DNA of 64,000 bases from Halichoerus grypus (Eukaryota; Chordata; Mammalia; Carnivora; Phocidae), in the NCBI RefSeq assembly GCF_964656455.1, contig NC_135718.1, forward strand, positions 132,787,966 through 132,851,965, in the 5' to 3' direction. The notes beneath the pieces are model-generated. The model was not told the DNA's origin. It saw nothing but the letters and a program-made list of their open reading frames with translations, and made no database searches. Shown here piece after piece: positions 1 to 11,275 of this stretch (the stretch's first letter is position 1; each line of letters starts with the position of its first letter). The position numbers and the translations under genes are program-made.

Positions 1-1791
1 AATTATATCAACACTGTTCATAATTTGCAGGTCTATGAAAAGAATATTTGTATTATGAAGGCTCTTCAGTTGTTCCTTTTTTTTCAAGGAAAACTAACAT
101 TTTGGAATTGTGAGTCAATTATCCAACATCTTTCCCCCATAAGGGTATTCTAATGAACTTGTGTTGGTGAAAAATAGACTTTGAATCTTAGCTACTTCCC
201 TTATGACCTCCCAATACTTGCTTCCACAAACCTGTTACATCTGTTCTGTTCTCTTGGATCCAACAATCCCTAGTGCAATATGGGGGGGATAGTAAGAGCT
301 TGATATATATTCATTGACCGTTGAGTGAAATCGGAAAATACTTACTCATTTGCTATTCGGTATGTCAATGACATACACCTGTCTACACTTGCCTGTATTA
401 TTTCCCATGTCTGGAAATTTCTATCCACTCCCCTTGACCTAATTAAGATCTGTTCTTAGAGACCAAAATCAACTTCTATCTCACTTTCCTGTCTTTGTGA
501 ACATTGATCATCACAGAAATTATATGGCTTATTGTTTTTTCCCAAGTAATTATATTTAAAAAAGCACTTGTGTGTGTGTGTGTGCTGCTTCCTAGATTGG
601 TTTCTCAGCTCCTCAAAGCCAGGTACTATGTCTAAATTGACTTTTTCTTTCAAGTACTTTGTGGAGGGTCTTTCTTATAAAAGGTACTCATTCATATCCC
701 AGCATTTTATGGAGAATTTGCATTTTTACAGATCAGTTTGACCGTCTACAAGTTGGTCTGCAAGTGGGTCTAACCATGGGAAAACATTAGGAGAGATATC
801 ACGTCTCTCCAAGACAGAGCTTTTGTTTTCAGATATGAGGACAAAACACGAACTCTATCTTGACCTTTCATTGTTTGAAGTAGCTCTTTGCAGCAGAAAA
901 GCTTTCTTAAAGTTCACTATCATTTACAAATCTTAAAAAAGCTGCAGTGTGACAATTATTGGTAAAATTTGTTGACTCATCCACTTGTACATAGAAGCAA
1001 TTGTTTATCAGTTTATTACACAAAGCTTCTTCAGTATCATGTGACGTATTATCAATATATCAACTTATTACACTTTATGAGGGTGGAATCTTTTCCATTT
1101 TTTATACCACATCTTGACCTAACACTATTCCTATAATTTTATATGCTGGCATTAATAGATTCTCACCAACTATGTGATTTTGCTTTTCTGGGCAATAACT
1201 TCTGAATAACTTGCTTTTTGAAGCTTTTCATTGACTTTTTTTTTTTTTTTTTAAGTTATACTGTTTGAAATTCCAATACCTGTTTAAAATAATCGGTACC
1301 TTCACTTCTCAGAATCTGTGGTGTTTCATGAAGCTGCTTTACAACGTGGCTGGAGACATTGTAGCATATCTGACTTGTTTGCCACATGCAATAAGATAGG
1401 ACAACTTGGATCAGCAGCCTGTGAAGGACCCAGTGATGAGCAGTTTTCATTATAACAAAGAATTTTTTTGTGTGTCCTTTATTGCACTAGTATAGTGAAG
1501 GGACTTGAGGATTGTAATTCTTTATTGCTAACATTATAAAAATTATTCGTAGTTCTAGATCTTAGAATCCTTCTCTTCCCTGTCATACATCATCTTAAAC
1601 ACACACACACACATTAAACTATCAGACAGGTTTGTAAAATGTAAAACTAATAAAATACAAAACAGAAGGGCATAATGAGATTAAAAACATGAAAACTTCG
1701 CAATCTACATAAGCCATGTTTTGTAGCATTTAAAACAGCAGAATGGCAGGGATGGCTGGGTCACAATATGTAAAAATTCTTTCTTTGTGAT
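1..1791. other. Unassigned AT-rich non-coding sequence
   Basis: No gene or clearly recognised repeat is visible. Short TG/CA runs occur near 568-584 and 1597-1613, and a T run near 1236-1252. The open frames on the minus strand are short and carry no recognised motif. Diverged ancient repeats may be present but I cannot name them. Confidence 0.6.
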
Positions 1792-1809
1792 TAAAATTTC
1801 CCTGTGATT

Positions 1810-1981
1810 GAGGTGCCTGGGTGGTTCAGTCGGTTAAGCATCCGCCTTCAGCTTAGGTCATGATCCCAGGGTCCTGGGATCGAGCCCCACGTCAGGCTCC
1901 CAACTCAGCGGGGAGTCTGCTTCTCCCTCTTCCCCCTGCTAGAGCGCTCTCTCAAATAAATAAATAAAATCTTTAAAAAAA
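1810..1981 (+). mobile_element. Can-SINE (tRNA-derived), full length
   Basis: The element starts with the tRNA-related head (gtgcctgggtggttcagtc), passes through the CT-rich middle and ends in an AAATAAATAAAATCTTT tail. It is bounded by an 18-bp direct repeat, taaaatttccctgtgatt, at 1792-1809 and 1982-1999. This is the target-site duplication expected from L1-driven retroposition. The identical flanks suggest a fairly recent insertion. Confidence 0.95.
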
Positions 1982-2334
1982 TAAAATTTCCCTGTGATTT
2001 TTTTATCATTGGAGTAAAGCATTTTCTTTCTTTCAAGTAAGTCAGCTGTAAGTGGAGCTTGGGAGAGCTAATTAAAGAGGGGATAGAATGATAAGTTCAG
2101 CTATTGGCCCCTCTGAGAAATAAAATACTCATCAATTATCAATAGCCTTTCTCATGTCACTGAGCCTGGACTCAGCCGAAGGAATATAGTTCTTCTGTAC
2201 ACTGCCACTGGGCCTGAATATCCTCCGATACAATTGGTAAAAGGGCCATCCACTGCCCTTCATGTAAAGTTAAGAAAAGAAAACAACAACCCTGTTTTTG
2301 TTTAATCATATTCTTTCACGGAGACCCTAGTGAC

Positions 2335-2390
2335 TTCTTGCTGAAAGCCGCGTTCCATGGAACTCTGGTTGAGAAACGCTAGTTTTTGAA
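2335..2390. repeat. Possible hAT (MER5/Charlie-like) fragment
   Basis: The words ttccatggaactctggttgagaaacgct resemble the terminal part of old hAT-Charlie non-autonomous elements. Only about 50 bp is recognisable and no terminal repeat pair is visible. The call is tentative. Confidence 0.25.
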
Positions 2391-2484
2391 ATTTAAAGAT
2401 AATAGCATAATGATTATAAAGGTGAAGAAACAGAATTTGACTTATTTCAATTCTATCATTCTATCTGTGCATTTGGAGATTTTT

Positions 2485-2545
2485 GGGTTATGTATTTAAA
2501 ATTAAATTAAATTAAAATTAAAATTAAATTTAATAAAATTAAAAC
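2485..2545. repeat. AT-rich simple repeat (TTAAA-type)
   Basis: The sequence is an irregular series of ttaaa/attaaaatt units with almost no G or C. It is a low-complexity tract with no other visible content. Confidence 0.8.
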
Positions 2546-2631
2546 AGTGGAGCAGGGTGAGATAGGAAATATAATTTTGCTTGGTGCACATTTGAACAAA
2601 CATGAAACATTTTACTCAATTTGAGTAATGT

Positions 2632-2844
2632 ATTTTTTTTGAAGATTTTATTTACTTATTTGAGAGAGAGCATGAGTGGGTGGGGAGGGGTAGAGTGGAG
2701 GAGAGGCAGAGGTGGGGAGGGGCAGAGGGAGAAGCAGGCTTCCCGCTGAGCAGGGAGCCCAACACGGGGCTCTATCCCAGGACCCTGGGATCATGACCTG
2801 CGCGGAAGACAGATGTTTAATCGATTGAGCCACCCCAGCGCCCC
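2632..2844 (-). mobile_element. Can-SINE, antisense
   Basis: Read on the plus strand it begins with a T run and gattttatttacttatttgagagagag and ends with gagccaccccagcgcccc, the reverse of the tRNA-like head. An 11-bp duplication, ttgagtaatgt, flanks it at 2621-2631 and 2845-2855. A 61-aa minus-strand open frame lies inside it and is a SINE artefact. Confidence 0.95.
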
Positions 2845-3167
2845 TTGAGTAATGTCTTTAAATTTGACATTTATTGTTTAAATTTTTTTGTTTTAAAATA
2901 AAATTGAAAAGTGAATGATTATTACTGATTATTGCATGATGATTACTGAAAATAATTTTGTTCGATGGGGCAGTGCTAGTAAATAATCTACTCTGGATGT
3001 CAAATGCATGAAGCTGATTGACACATTGTATTTTAACTTCATGAACTGCTTTGAAAACATGTTAATTCTAGCAAAATATTCTGTTCATGTATTGCACTAA
3101 TTTAATCTTTTATCTTGTTTCCAATGTTCTTTTACTATAAATAGAAAAGACAATGAAATAACACACA

Positions 3168-3610
3168 CAGTAATCTCTCTTGTCTATGGTTGCGCTTCTT
3201 CAGGCTTCAGTTATCTGAGGTCACCCATGGTCCAGAAGCAGATGAGCCTCCTTCTGACTTACCATCCAAAATCAATAGCAGTCTCAAAACTAGAGCAGAG
3301 AGTCTACGTCATTCCTCCCTGTCTCATCAGCTGATAAAATGATAGGCATCATTACAAGAAAGGAGAGTAGAGTACAGTAAGAGATTTTGAGAGAGACTAC
3401 ATTCACATAACATTTATTACAGTCTATTGTTATAATTGTTCTATTTCATTATTAACTGTTATTGTTAATCTCTTACTGTGCCTAATTTATAAATTAAACA
3501 TTATCATAGGTACACATGTATAGGAAAAAACACAGTATATTGGTTGGTACTAGCAGTATTTTCAGCCGTCCACTGAGGGTCTTGGAATGTATCCCTCATG
3601 GGGACTGCTG
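3168..3610 (+). mobile_element. Tigger-type (mariner/pogo) DNA transposon, internally deleted
   Basis: The left end, cagtaatctctcttgtctatgg, is approximately the reverse complement of the right end, catccactgagggtcttggaa...ctcatggggactgctg. This is the terminal inverted repeat arrangement of the Tigger1 group. The element is about 440 bp, far shorter than an autonomous copy of about 2.4 kb, and I see no transposase frame. The expected TA duplication is degraded to CA/TG. This is a DNA-transposon fossil shared widely among mammals. Confidence 0.7.
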
Positions 3611-3659
3611 TGCATTATTGTCTCCTTCCCTATTGAAGCTTCCATAGCTCTCACTACCT

Positions 3660-4045
3660 CCGTTTGAAATAGGTATCACGTTTTAATTATTTATTTCAAC
3701 CATTATATTTTCAATTTTTAGAAGTTCTCTTCAGTCCTTTTTCAAATATGCTTTATTATTTTTTAGTAATTATTCATTATATTTTCAAAATACTGTTTGA
3801 GTATACTACAAACATTTAATAAATATACGATAATTATAATGCATGGTACCTTTATGATTTGATTCAACTGTTCATGACTTTTGCCTTTGCCTATGTTGTC
3901 ATGTTTCCTTATATGTTTTGCAATTTAAAAATATATATTTATGAGTTCATGTCTTGGGGGATTTTTCTGATGAAGTCCTATGATATTCCCTTGAGGCTGG
4001 GAAAGGTAGTCTTTATTGTAGGTGGCAGTTTATGCCCAGGTAGCA
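3660..4045 (-). mobile_element. Old L1 (L1ME/HAL1-like) fragment, antisense
   Basis: The stretch contains phrases typical of antisense mammalian L1M/HAL1 sequence, for example tagaagttctcttcagtcctttttcaaat and catgtttccttatatgttttgcaattt. It is heavily diverged. The 63-aa plus-strand open frame inside it is not a gene. Confidence 0.5.
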
Positions 4046-4326
4046 ATTGAGGGAGTTACAGTGGGAAGAAGGAGAGAATGGCCTTTCACTAATTTATTCA
4101 CTAATGGATAATAATAATCCACTTAATAAATGCTTTCTTGGTAACTGGCATAGCACTAAGGAAATGTGGTAGGAACTGAGCGTCTTCTTGGAGTAAGAAC
4201 TCTAAAATAATAGCACCCCCCCTTTTTTGGATACCCTGCTACTTCCTGCATAACATTAATTGTTATCCCTCTGAAAGGAATGTGGAAATATTTCAGCATA
4301 ATCATTTCATAGTAAAAAGATTACTT

Positions 4327-4567
4327 GGGGTATCTGGGTGGCTCAGTTGGATAAGCGTCTAACTCTTGATTTTGGTTCATGTCATGATCTCAGGGTTATG
4401 AGATTGAGCCCTATGTCTGGCTCCATGCTCAGTAAGAGTCTGCTTGAGATTCTCTCTCTCCCTCTGCTCCTCCCCACCCCTGCCCTGGCTCATGCTCACA
4501 CACACACTCTCTCTCTCTCTCAATCTTAAATAAATAAATAAATAAATAAAATCTTCAAAAAAAGTAC
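4327..4567 (+). mobile_element. Can-SINE, older subtype
   Basis: The head is ggggtatctgggtggctcagttgg and the body carries the gattttggttcatgtcatgatctcagg variant, not the ccagggtcctgggatcgagcc variant. The tail is (AAAT)n. The 9-bp flanks agattactt are at 4318-4326 and 4568-4576. A CA/CT microsatellite lies inside at about 4496-4521. Confidence 0.93.
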
Positions 4568-4767
4568 AGATTACTTATGGAGTGAAAGGATAGGTTCATA
4601 GTTTGTTTTTCACTGTATTTGTCCATATTGTTTAGTTTATTTTGTACTTCATTAACTTCTTAAGATTCATGGAATTCAGTTTTATTTCTACAAAGTTTTT
4701 TCTTTAACATTCATTGACACTGAGAACAAGCTAGTTTTTATATTCGTTAACTGGATTTAACTTTAAT

Positions 4768-4857
4768 ATTGCTCTGTGAGGTAAAAATTGTTCTTTCCAC
4801 TTGACATGTAAGGAAACTAAATCTCAAAAGAGGTTAAGTAATTTGCTTAAGTTCACG
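4768..4857 (-). repeat. MIR fragment, antisense
   Basis: The phrase aaggaaactaaatctcaaaagaggttaagtaatttgcttaagttcac is the reverse of the conserved MIR core, which ends in CTCAGTTTCCTC. This is an ancient tRNA-derived SINE relic. Confidence 0.7.
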
Positions 4858-4904
4858 CCTACCATGCCTACCACCAAAGTCCTCCCGTTTTTCAGTGGCT
4901 CAGC

Positions 4905-5165
4905 GCATCACTAATGAGTGTCTACTATGTGACAGGCTAGCTGCTGGAATTCAAAGCAAAAGATGAAATGTCTTTTAAGACATTACAATCCAGAAAAGAG
5001 ACTGATTATTTATACTGAGATGAGATAGCCTATACTAGAAGTATGAACAATTATGGAGTACAAAGAAAGGATGATTCAGAGTTGAAGTTGAGGGGAAGAG
5101 ATTTTTCTAGGAATAAGACACTAGCCTAGAGTTCGAGTGGCACTGGGACAGAGCTACTGAGGAAC
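4905..5165 (+). repeat. L2 fragment, sense
   Basis: The start, gagtgtctactatgtgacaggctagctgctggaattc, matches the usual opening of the L2 3' region. The following text has the usual L2 order of paraphrased motifs but is much decayed. Confidence 0.55.
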
Positions 5166-6004
5166 CCCAACCCTCCCCACTTTGTTATTATATATGCCAC
5201 TCACATAATTATTATTCACCTATAAGGGTAATTATTTTGAATAAGAAGTTCAAAGAAGTAATTATTTACTCCTATCTAAAAAAACTCATAAACAAAAAGA
5301 TAGTAAATATTTCAGTATGGCTTTGTTCCTGAGGGCAAAGAAATATGATCAATAAAATCTTACAGTGATAAAAAAAAAACCTAGAGTGATACCCTTATGT
5401 TCGTTCAAGACTATGGAGTGGCTAGCAGGTACTTGGCAATTTGCAGAATTGATCTAACTTGCAATAGTCTCATTGTAATTTACCATCCATTCCTACATAT
5501 TCATTAATATTCACAAAACTTATAAAGTGGTATTTAAAAACTAAATGTGAACCACTGAACATTCATTTTTTGGGAGGTACCTTTTTGTAATTTATTATCC
5601 TAGGTAGCATTTACGCAGTTCTCTCTCTTTTTAAATGTATGTTATTTCACATCTCTTGGCTTCAGAAAATTCAAACTTGAGCAGAAGAAAAATGAACAAG
5701 AATTTACAACCTTTTCAAGAATGTTATTCTGAAAAATTTCACATTTACTGAAATATTATATAAATATATATATAATATAAATACTAAACATAAATATGGT
5801 ATATAAATATAAATATATGGTGAATATATATGAATAACTTAGCATATATGAATATATATATTTTAGCATGTATTTCATGGGGCAAATAATTTTCAGACTT
5901 ATGAATATGTTGGGCATAGGCATGGAATAAAATATTATTTAAGTAAATATGATATTTTGTTCTTTATTAATGACACAAGTATTTCAGTTTAAGGGAAAGT
6001 ATCA
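5166..6004. other. Unassigned AT-rich block with TA-rich tract
   Basis: No gene is visible. At 5755-5875 there is an irregular (TA)n/ATATAAATA tract. The rest is unrecognised AT-rich sequence. Confidence 0.6.
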
Positions 6005-6195
6005 GTTTTGGGCATTGGGAGTCTTGGGTTTTAATATTTGTGCTGGTTTTACCAACACTTTAAGACCTTGGGTAAGATAATTATTTCTTCTAAGTAGCAC
6101 TTTCCACAATTATTTAATGGAGGTAATAGAATACAATATTGTAATTTACCTCCTCTCAGGGGAGCTGTAAGAATAAAATTAAGCTAATATATAAT
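6005..6195 (+). repeat. MIR, sense
   Basis: The order tcttgggttttaatatttgtgctggttttacc, then agaccttgggtaagataattatttcttc, then gagctgtaagaataaaattaag follows the MIR consensus (…GACCTTGGGCAAGTTACTT…). It is diverged but collinear. Confidence 0.65.
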
Positions 6196-6744
6196 ACTGA
6201 CTTTAATTAAAATTACTTTAGAAACATAGTATTACTTTATGAATCAAATAGTTCACAACAGAAGTGACCATGCTGAAAAATCTGGAAGAAATGTTACCTC
6301 ATTCATTTTGTTTGTGGAGGTGGGTGTTTTCCTGAGAAATGACCATCTGCCTGCCATAAAAATATTGGATCATTCTTTGAGAGAAATAGACTAGTAAAAC
6401 TTTGGAATTGTGACATCGGTTCACTTTTTAATATTTCAGTTATGAAGGGCCTCTGCTGGGTGAGAAACAGTAAGATATTGCTGTAGGTTTTATAGCTGGC
6501 TCATTTATAAATACTCAGAACTCTTTGCAGGTAATAAAACTGCATGCCAGGTCAATCATAAACTCCACCTGCTTCTCATATATTTTTGGTAGCTAAGCTT
6601 ACAGAGCTTTCAAAGGATTTCTACCCTTCTCTTAATATTCAAGGCTATTGCTAGTGTCTTTCCTGTGTTGCCATTTTATCTCTCTTTCGGTACTGTTGAT
6701 TGTTGTTGATTGTTGTTGGTTGTTATTTTTGCATTTGATCATTT

Positions 6745-6772
6745 TTTTTAAAGATTTTATTTATTTATTTGA
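6745..6772 (-). mobile_element. Tail-only Can-SINE fragment, antisense
   Basis: Only the T run and aaagattttatttatttatttga remain, after which unrelated sequence resumes. This is either an extremely 5'-truncated SINE copy or a deletion relic. No convincing target duplication was found. Confidence 0.6.
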
Positions 6773-7275
6773 CCCACTGCTCTCCTTGTATCTCTCACAC
6801 CCAGGTACAATTGGTTGTTAAATCTTATGCTGAGTCTGCAAGTCCCTTTAAAACTGTTTTCAATTTTCTATTTTTTCTGCCTGGCCATAATTTAAGGTCT
6901 CACATCTCTCTTTTTTTTTTTTTTAAGATTTTTATTTATTTATTTGACAGAGAGAGACACAGCGAGAGAGGGAACACAAGCAGGGGGAGTGGGAGAGGGA
7001 GAAGCAGGCTTCCCGCGGAGCAGGGAGCCCGACGCGGGGCTCAATCCCAGGACTCTGGGACCATGACCTGAGCCGAAGGCAGACGCTTAACGACTGAGCT
7101 ACCCAGGCGCCCCTAAGGTCTCACAACTCTTATAATGGAATGTTGTAGCGGTCTCCCGACTGGTCTCCCTGCCTTCCTTGGGTTCTCTTTTCAAGCCATT
7201 CAAATCTTTCTAAAGCCCAATTTTCTTGTCCACACTTTTCTATGAATTTCCACAAAGGATCAAATCAGATTCCTT
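6773..7275 (-). repeat. L2-like antisense segment, split by a SINE
   Basis: Phrases such as tagcggtctcccgactggtctccctgccttcc and ctaaagcccaattttcttgtccacac resemble antisense L2 3' sequence. The segment is interrupted by the SINE at 6905-7113. Confidence 0.4.
6905..7113 (-). mobile_element. Can-SINE, young subtype, antisense
   Basis: The plus strand reads T run, aagatttttatttatttatttgacagagagagacacagcgagaga, ..., gagctacccaggcgcccc. Its flanks taaggtctcaca at 6893-6904 and 7114-7125 are identical. The 100-aa open frame running into it is chance coding. Confidence 0.96.
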
Positions 7276-7289
7276 CAAGACACATGGTG

Positions 7290-7490
7290 AAATCTATAAA
7301 ATATGGGCTCTGGAACTGGACATGAATTGACTCCCTATTCTGCCTTGGGCAAGTTTTTTGAAACAAACCCCACTTCCTTTATTTGTACTAAAACCTCCAG
7401 GATGGCTATGAAGATAATATGAGTTAAGTAGTATAACATCCACAGAATACTTGCTGAAGCATTGCTAGTGCTCAATTAATGTTTCCTTCC
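7290..7490 (+). repeat. MIR, sense
   Basis: The sequence tgggctctggaactggacatgaattgactccctattctgccttgggcaag continues through a gagttaagtagtataac segment and ends in agtgctcaattaatgtttcc. This is the complete MIR order. Confidence 0.75.
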
Positions 7491-7959
7491 TTCTGCCTTG
7501 TAACATCCACACACTCAACTGCTTTTTAAACTTCCAGTGCTCATTTATAAACACTATTCTTTCATGTTCCCTACAAAGATTCCAGAAGTTTTTCCCATCT
7601 TGTTTTTTGTGTTTTTTTTGGGGGGGGGATGTTGTTTTGTTTGCTTCCTTGTTTCCACAAACAAGAATATTCCCTAGATATTATGTCCCTTCCTATTTTC
7701 TCACCTGTAAAAATCATATCTGTCCCTTCAAGCAGTCCATGCAAGGGTCCAACTCTTGCATGCATTATTTTTTAATTTCAACCCACAGGAATGTTGATTA
7801 TTTCCTTCGAAACTCTTTTCTTTGCTTATACTATTTGGCATATTCTACCTTCTATTATATGATTTGAATTTTTGTTGCCAAACTCTCCACTCCATATGGG
7901 TAGCTGATTCTGGGGCTACTAATCTTAAAACATCTAGCAATTTCACATGCGGGAAAGTC
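7491..7959. other. Unassigned non-coding block
   Basis: No gene is visible. A G run (gggggggg) lies near 7621-7628. Two overlapping open frames on opposite strands (7571-7867) show no recognisable protein features. Confidence 0.55.
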
Positions 7960-8185
7960 AATAAGTATTAATGTGACAGACTATATTTTACAAAGATGGC
8001 TGCAAGTAGTAACTCCTATCCCACTTGCTCTTATGCGATGTAACACTGGTTATCCAAGAGGTGTAGTGTTTTTCTCTGCCCCCTCTTGAACGTGGGCAGA
8101 AATTGTGCCTATCTTGGCCACTAGAATAGGTCAGAGTAATGCTGTGCCTCTTAGCAGCTGCCACTTTTTACCTTTTAGGATGTTT
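7960..8185 (+). mobile_element. MLT1-like LTR, 5' part
   Basis: The region around aaagatggctgcaagtagtaactcc and ggccactagaataggtcagagtaatgctgtgcc resembles the 5' half of MLT1-type mammalian LTRs. A matching 3' half appears at 9290-9400 beyond an antisense L1. The family is inferred from word order only. Confidence 0.4.
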
Positions 8186-8189
8186 TCTC

Positions 8190-9150
8190 TTGAGAGACCT
8201 CTCCCCCGAATCTCCTTTTTCTCTTTGTGTTTCACTTTGAATAATTTCTGTTGATCTATCTTCATATATCTTCAATATAACTTTAACTTCACTGATTTTT
8301 TTCTTGTCTATGTTGGGTCAATGATGAGCTTGTCAAAGCATTTTTTATTACTTACTAATAGTAATAAATAGTAAAAAATACATTTTTTATTACTTAACAG
8401 ATTTTTTTTTTATTTTGAGTTATTCTATTTCATTCTTTCTTACAGTTTTCATCTCTGCTAAAATTAGTATTCTCATCATGCATACTTTCCTCTAGAACCT
8501 TCAACACAACAATCATAATTTTAAAAAAATTTACTGATATTGCAATATCTGAATCATCTATGGGCATTGTCTTATTGATTGCTTTGTGTCTTTATAGTGT
8601 TTTGTTGTTGTTGAAATCTGGACATTTTATGCAGGATAGTGGACGCTGAGATAAATAGTCTTACATCTAGAAATGGGCCTGCCTTTTATTCTGGAAGGCC
8701 CTTAAAATGGGGTTTTGAAGTAAGTTTGTTAGGAGTTGAGCTGGGTTCAGGATGTGCTGTTTCTATTGCTATCATTAGTGTACCATAGACCTCAAATATT
8801 TCTAGTATTACCTTATTTTTAGTGTTGGGATTGGTTTGCCAGTAGGTTTTTCTCAATATCTATTCTACCCTCAAATTAGGGGTTTTCTTTATGCTGCGTC
8901 TCAGAGAGGATCTCTCTCCACATTCTTACCACTCTCTCTGTAGTAGGACCATTTGATATCGGGAAGTGCTGGACATAGGGCATTTTCTGTTGTTCTGATT
9001 AAGCTTCAATAATAGAGGTGGAACCTTCTCTGTAATCTGTAATGTCCTAAAGACAATAGGTCTTTACCCAGGATGGATTTCTGTCTCAGCTCCAGAGTGG
9101 ATTTTTTTTTTAACTCTTCCATTTCCCTAGATATAACAGGTTTTCACTAA
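8190..9150 (-). mobile_element. L1M 3'-UTR-type fragment, antisense
   Basis: The stretch contains typical antisense L1M phrases, for example cattgtcttattgattgctttgtgtc, gttgttgttgaaatctggacattttatgcagg and cagttttcatctctgctaaaatt. It lies between two halves of an MLT1-like LTR, so it probably inserted into that LTR. It includes one arm of an inverted duplication (8845-8925). Confidence 0.55.
8845..8925 (+). repeat. Arm 1 of an 81-bp inverted duplication
   Basis: The segment ggtttttctcaatatctatt...gagaggatctctctccacattct has a near-identical reverse complement at 9799-9879. I count about five mismatches. The spacer is about 870 bp. Confidence 0.85.
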
Positions 9151-9289
9151 GGCCTAATGGAGATGGTGTTTGTTGTCTTTCCCCCAGCAGCTGAAGTCTT
9201 TGATCTGTAGAAGAGATAGGGAAGAAGGATCTAGGAAGGGTTTTCTTCACATGGGAGCTGCTGATCTTATCCACCAAGCCTGCACGATG

Positions 9290-9400
9290 AGGCCCGGGTT
9301 CCAGTTCTATAGAAGCTGGGAGATGATTAATGTTTGTTGTTTTAAGCTCTAAGTTTTGGGGTAATTTGTTACACAGCAGTGAATCTCAATAAATGTTATC
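9290..9400 (+). mobile_element. MLT1-like LTR, 3' part
   Basis: The phrase tgttgttttaagctctaagttttggggtaatttgttacacagcag is the well-known 3' end shared by MLT1-type LTRs. It pairs with the 5' part at 7960-8185. Confidence 0.6.
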
Positions 9401-9414
9401 TACTAGCCACTTTC

Positions 9415-9520
9415 ATGTAACAGTGAGGACATTTAGACTCCTATATTAGGGAGACTTGCCTAAGAAAATACTTGTAAGAGCAAAACTAGAATTGAGTCAA
9501 CTCCCAGAATCTGTGAGCAG
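9415..9520 (-). repeat. Possible MIR, antisense
   Basis: The phrase agtgaggacatttagactcc...agacttgcctaagaaaatacttgtaagagcaaaactagaattgagtc follows an antisense MIR in outline, with strong divergence. Confidence 0.4.
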
Positions 9521-9722
9521 TTGTCTTTTCCTACTACAGTATACTACCCCCAGCTTATTCATCTATCTTTTAATGAATGAAAATCTGACTGATTAATATA
9601 TCTGATATAATGAATACTGATTAATATATCTCTACTATTAATTTAAGATTATGTACTTTCAGCTAGCACCAAACCAGTCATATTTAGAAATAACTTTCCT
9701 TTTCTGAGGGCAATAGTTGTAA

Positions 9723-9879
9723 GATGATATATCTGCACAGGATATATCATCTGTGGAGAGAGATCCTCTCTGAGAGGATGTGGAGAGAGAATGTGGAGAG
9801 AATGTGGAGAGAGATCCTCTCTGAGACACAACATAAAGAAAAACCCTAATTTGAGGGTAGAATAGATATTGAGAAAAAC
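9723..9879 (-). repeat. Arm 2 of the inverted duplication, locally amplified
   Basis: Positions 9799-9879 are the reverse complement of 8845-8925. Just before them, words of the type gtggagagag and gatcctctctgag recur (9752-9775, 9778-9810, 9811-9825), giving a local duplication absent from arm 1. Positions 9723-9751 form a 10-bp stem, gatgatatat and atatatcatc, around a 9-nt loop. Together these suggest a rearrangement that copied the L1M segment in inverted orientation. Confidence 0.8.
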
Positions 9880-10155
9880 ATGCACCCCCTCAATGGAGGT
9901 TCACTGTGTGCATAGAAACATAAATCTACATGAAAGGGAAGATATTAATGACACTTGAATAGTTACAGGATGGCCTCTGAGTAGTAAAAGGAGAATTTCT
10001 GTGAATTTGCCAGTAATAGGTAAGATAGTTAGCTCTAAGTAAAATGTAACCAGTAGAATTAAGAGAGGCTTAGTCAAAAGTTTATCTTCCTAGGTGAAGA
10101 TTGCACTGAAGGAGAAAACTTAGAATGTTTTAAAAATTATAAAAGATTATATTTT

Positions 10156-10368
10156 GGGGGCGCCTGGGTGGCTCAGTCTTTAAGCGTCTGCCTTCAGCTC
10201 AGGTCATGATCCCAGGGTCCTGGGATCGAGCCCTGCATCAGGCTCCCTGTTTGGTGGGAAGCCTGCCTATCCCTCTCCCACTCCCCCTGCTTGTGTTCCC
10301 TCTCTCGCTGTGTCTCTCTGCCAAATAAATAAAAAATAAAAACAAAACAAAACAAAACAAAACAAAAC
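10156..10368 (+). mobile_element. Can-SINE, young subtype, with (CAAAA)n tail
   Basis: The head is gggggcgcctgggtggctcag and the body ccagggtcctgggatcgagcc. The tail ends in six or so caaaa units. The 13-bp flanks aagattatatttt at 10143-10155 and 10369-10381 are identical, indicating a recent insertion. Confidence 0.96.
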
Positions 10369-10439
10369 AAGATTATATTTTTAAGTATATGTTTAGTTAC
10401 AGTGTTTGGCATGAGGAGGTAAAGTGTGGAAGTCTTTTT

Positions 10440-10795
10440 AGTTAGGGTGGATTAACCGCTGTAAAAACAAACCTAAAATCTTGGCGGCTTACCATAATTA
10501 AGGTTTATTTCTCATTCACATTGCAGACCAATATGCAAATGAATCATTGGAATAAAGGTCTAGGGCTGCTCTATGCAGTCGTCAGGAGGTCGGGCTCCAC
10601 AAGGAGTGGTTCCTCTATGTTTTAAGGACTGAATTCTGTTAGTCTGGCTAGCAGGCAAGTACCATGCAAACTACGGGGAAGGTATACATGCTCTCAGCTA
10701 TGTTGGCCAGAGCTGACAGATGCCAATTCTGTTCTTGTTCTGTTGGTGAAAACAACCATGTCTGATTTTGTAAGGAACCTGGGCAATAAGATCTA
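10440..10795. repeat. Ancient interspersed repeat, family unclear
   Basis: The opening gttagggtggattaaccgctgtaaaaacaaacctaaaatcttggcggctta and the later aggtctagggctgctctatgcag resemble an old mammalian repeat. I cannot place the family from memory alone. Confidence 0.35.
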
Positions 10796-10799
10796 ACAG

Positions 10800-11275
10800 T
10801 GTCAAGAGCCCAGATGTCCATCGACAGATGAATGGATAAAGAAGATATGATATATTTATACACACACACAGTGGAATATTATGCAGTCATCAAAAGAATG
10901 AAATCTTGCCATTTGCAATGACGTGGATGGAGCTAGAGAGTATTATGCTAAGCAAAATAAGTCAGTCAGAGAAAGACAAATACCATATGATTTCACTCAT
11001 ATGTGGAATTTAAGAAACAGAACAGATGAACATGGGGAAGGGAAGGAAAAATAAAATAAGATGCAAATTGAGAAGGAGGCAAACCGTAAGAGACACTGAA
11101 CTCTAGGAAACAAACCAAGAGCTGCTGGAGGGGAGGTGGGTGGGGGTAAGGGATAATTGGGTGATGGGCATTAAGGGAGGCACATGATATAATGAGCACT
11201 GGGTGTTAAATACAACTGATGAATCACTTAAAGTCTACCTCTGAAACTAATTAAAAAAAAGTAAAAAGAAAAAAA
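10800..11275 (+). mobile_element. L1 3' end (carnivore lineage), sense, 5'-truncated
   Basis: The stretch contains the characteristic carnivore L1 3' UTR words tggaatattatgcagtcatcaaaagaatgaaatcttgcc, gtcagtcagagaaagacaaatacc, gagcactgggtgtta and cctctgaaactaattaaaaaa, in order, with an A-rich end. Only about 475 bp remain. No ORF2 coding is retained. An internal CA run is at 10860-10869. Confidence 0.9.

Noticed and set aside
6769..7071. 100-aa plus-strand open frame
   Set aside because: Its C-terminal half is the antisense SINE body, and such Arg/Gly/Ser-rich frames recur at many SINEs.
9750..9830. Possible CRISPR-like or regulatory tandem repeats
   Set aside because: The repeats are a few degenerate GA-rich words without regular spacers, and the sequence is from a mammalian genome. 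They are better explained as a local rearrangement.
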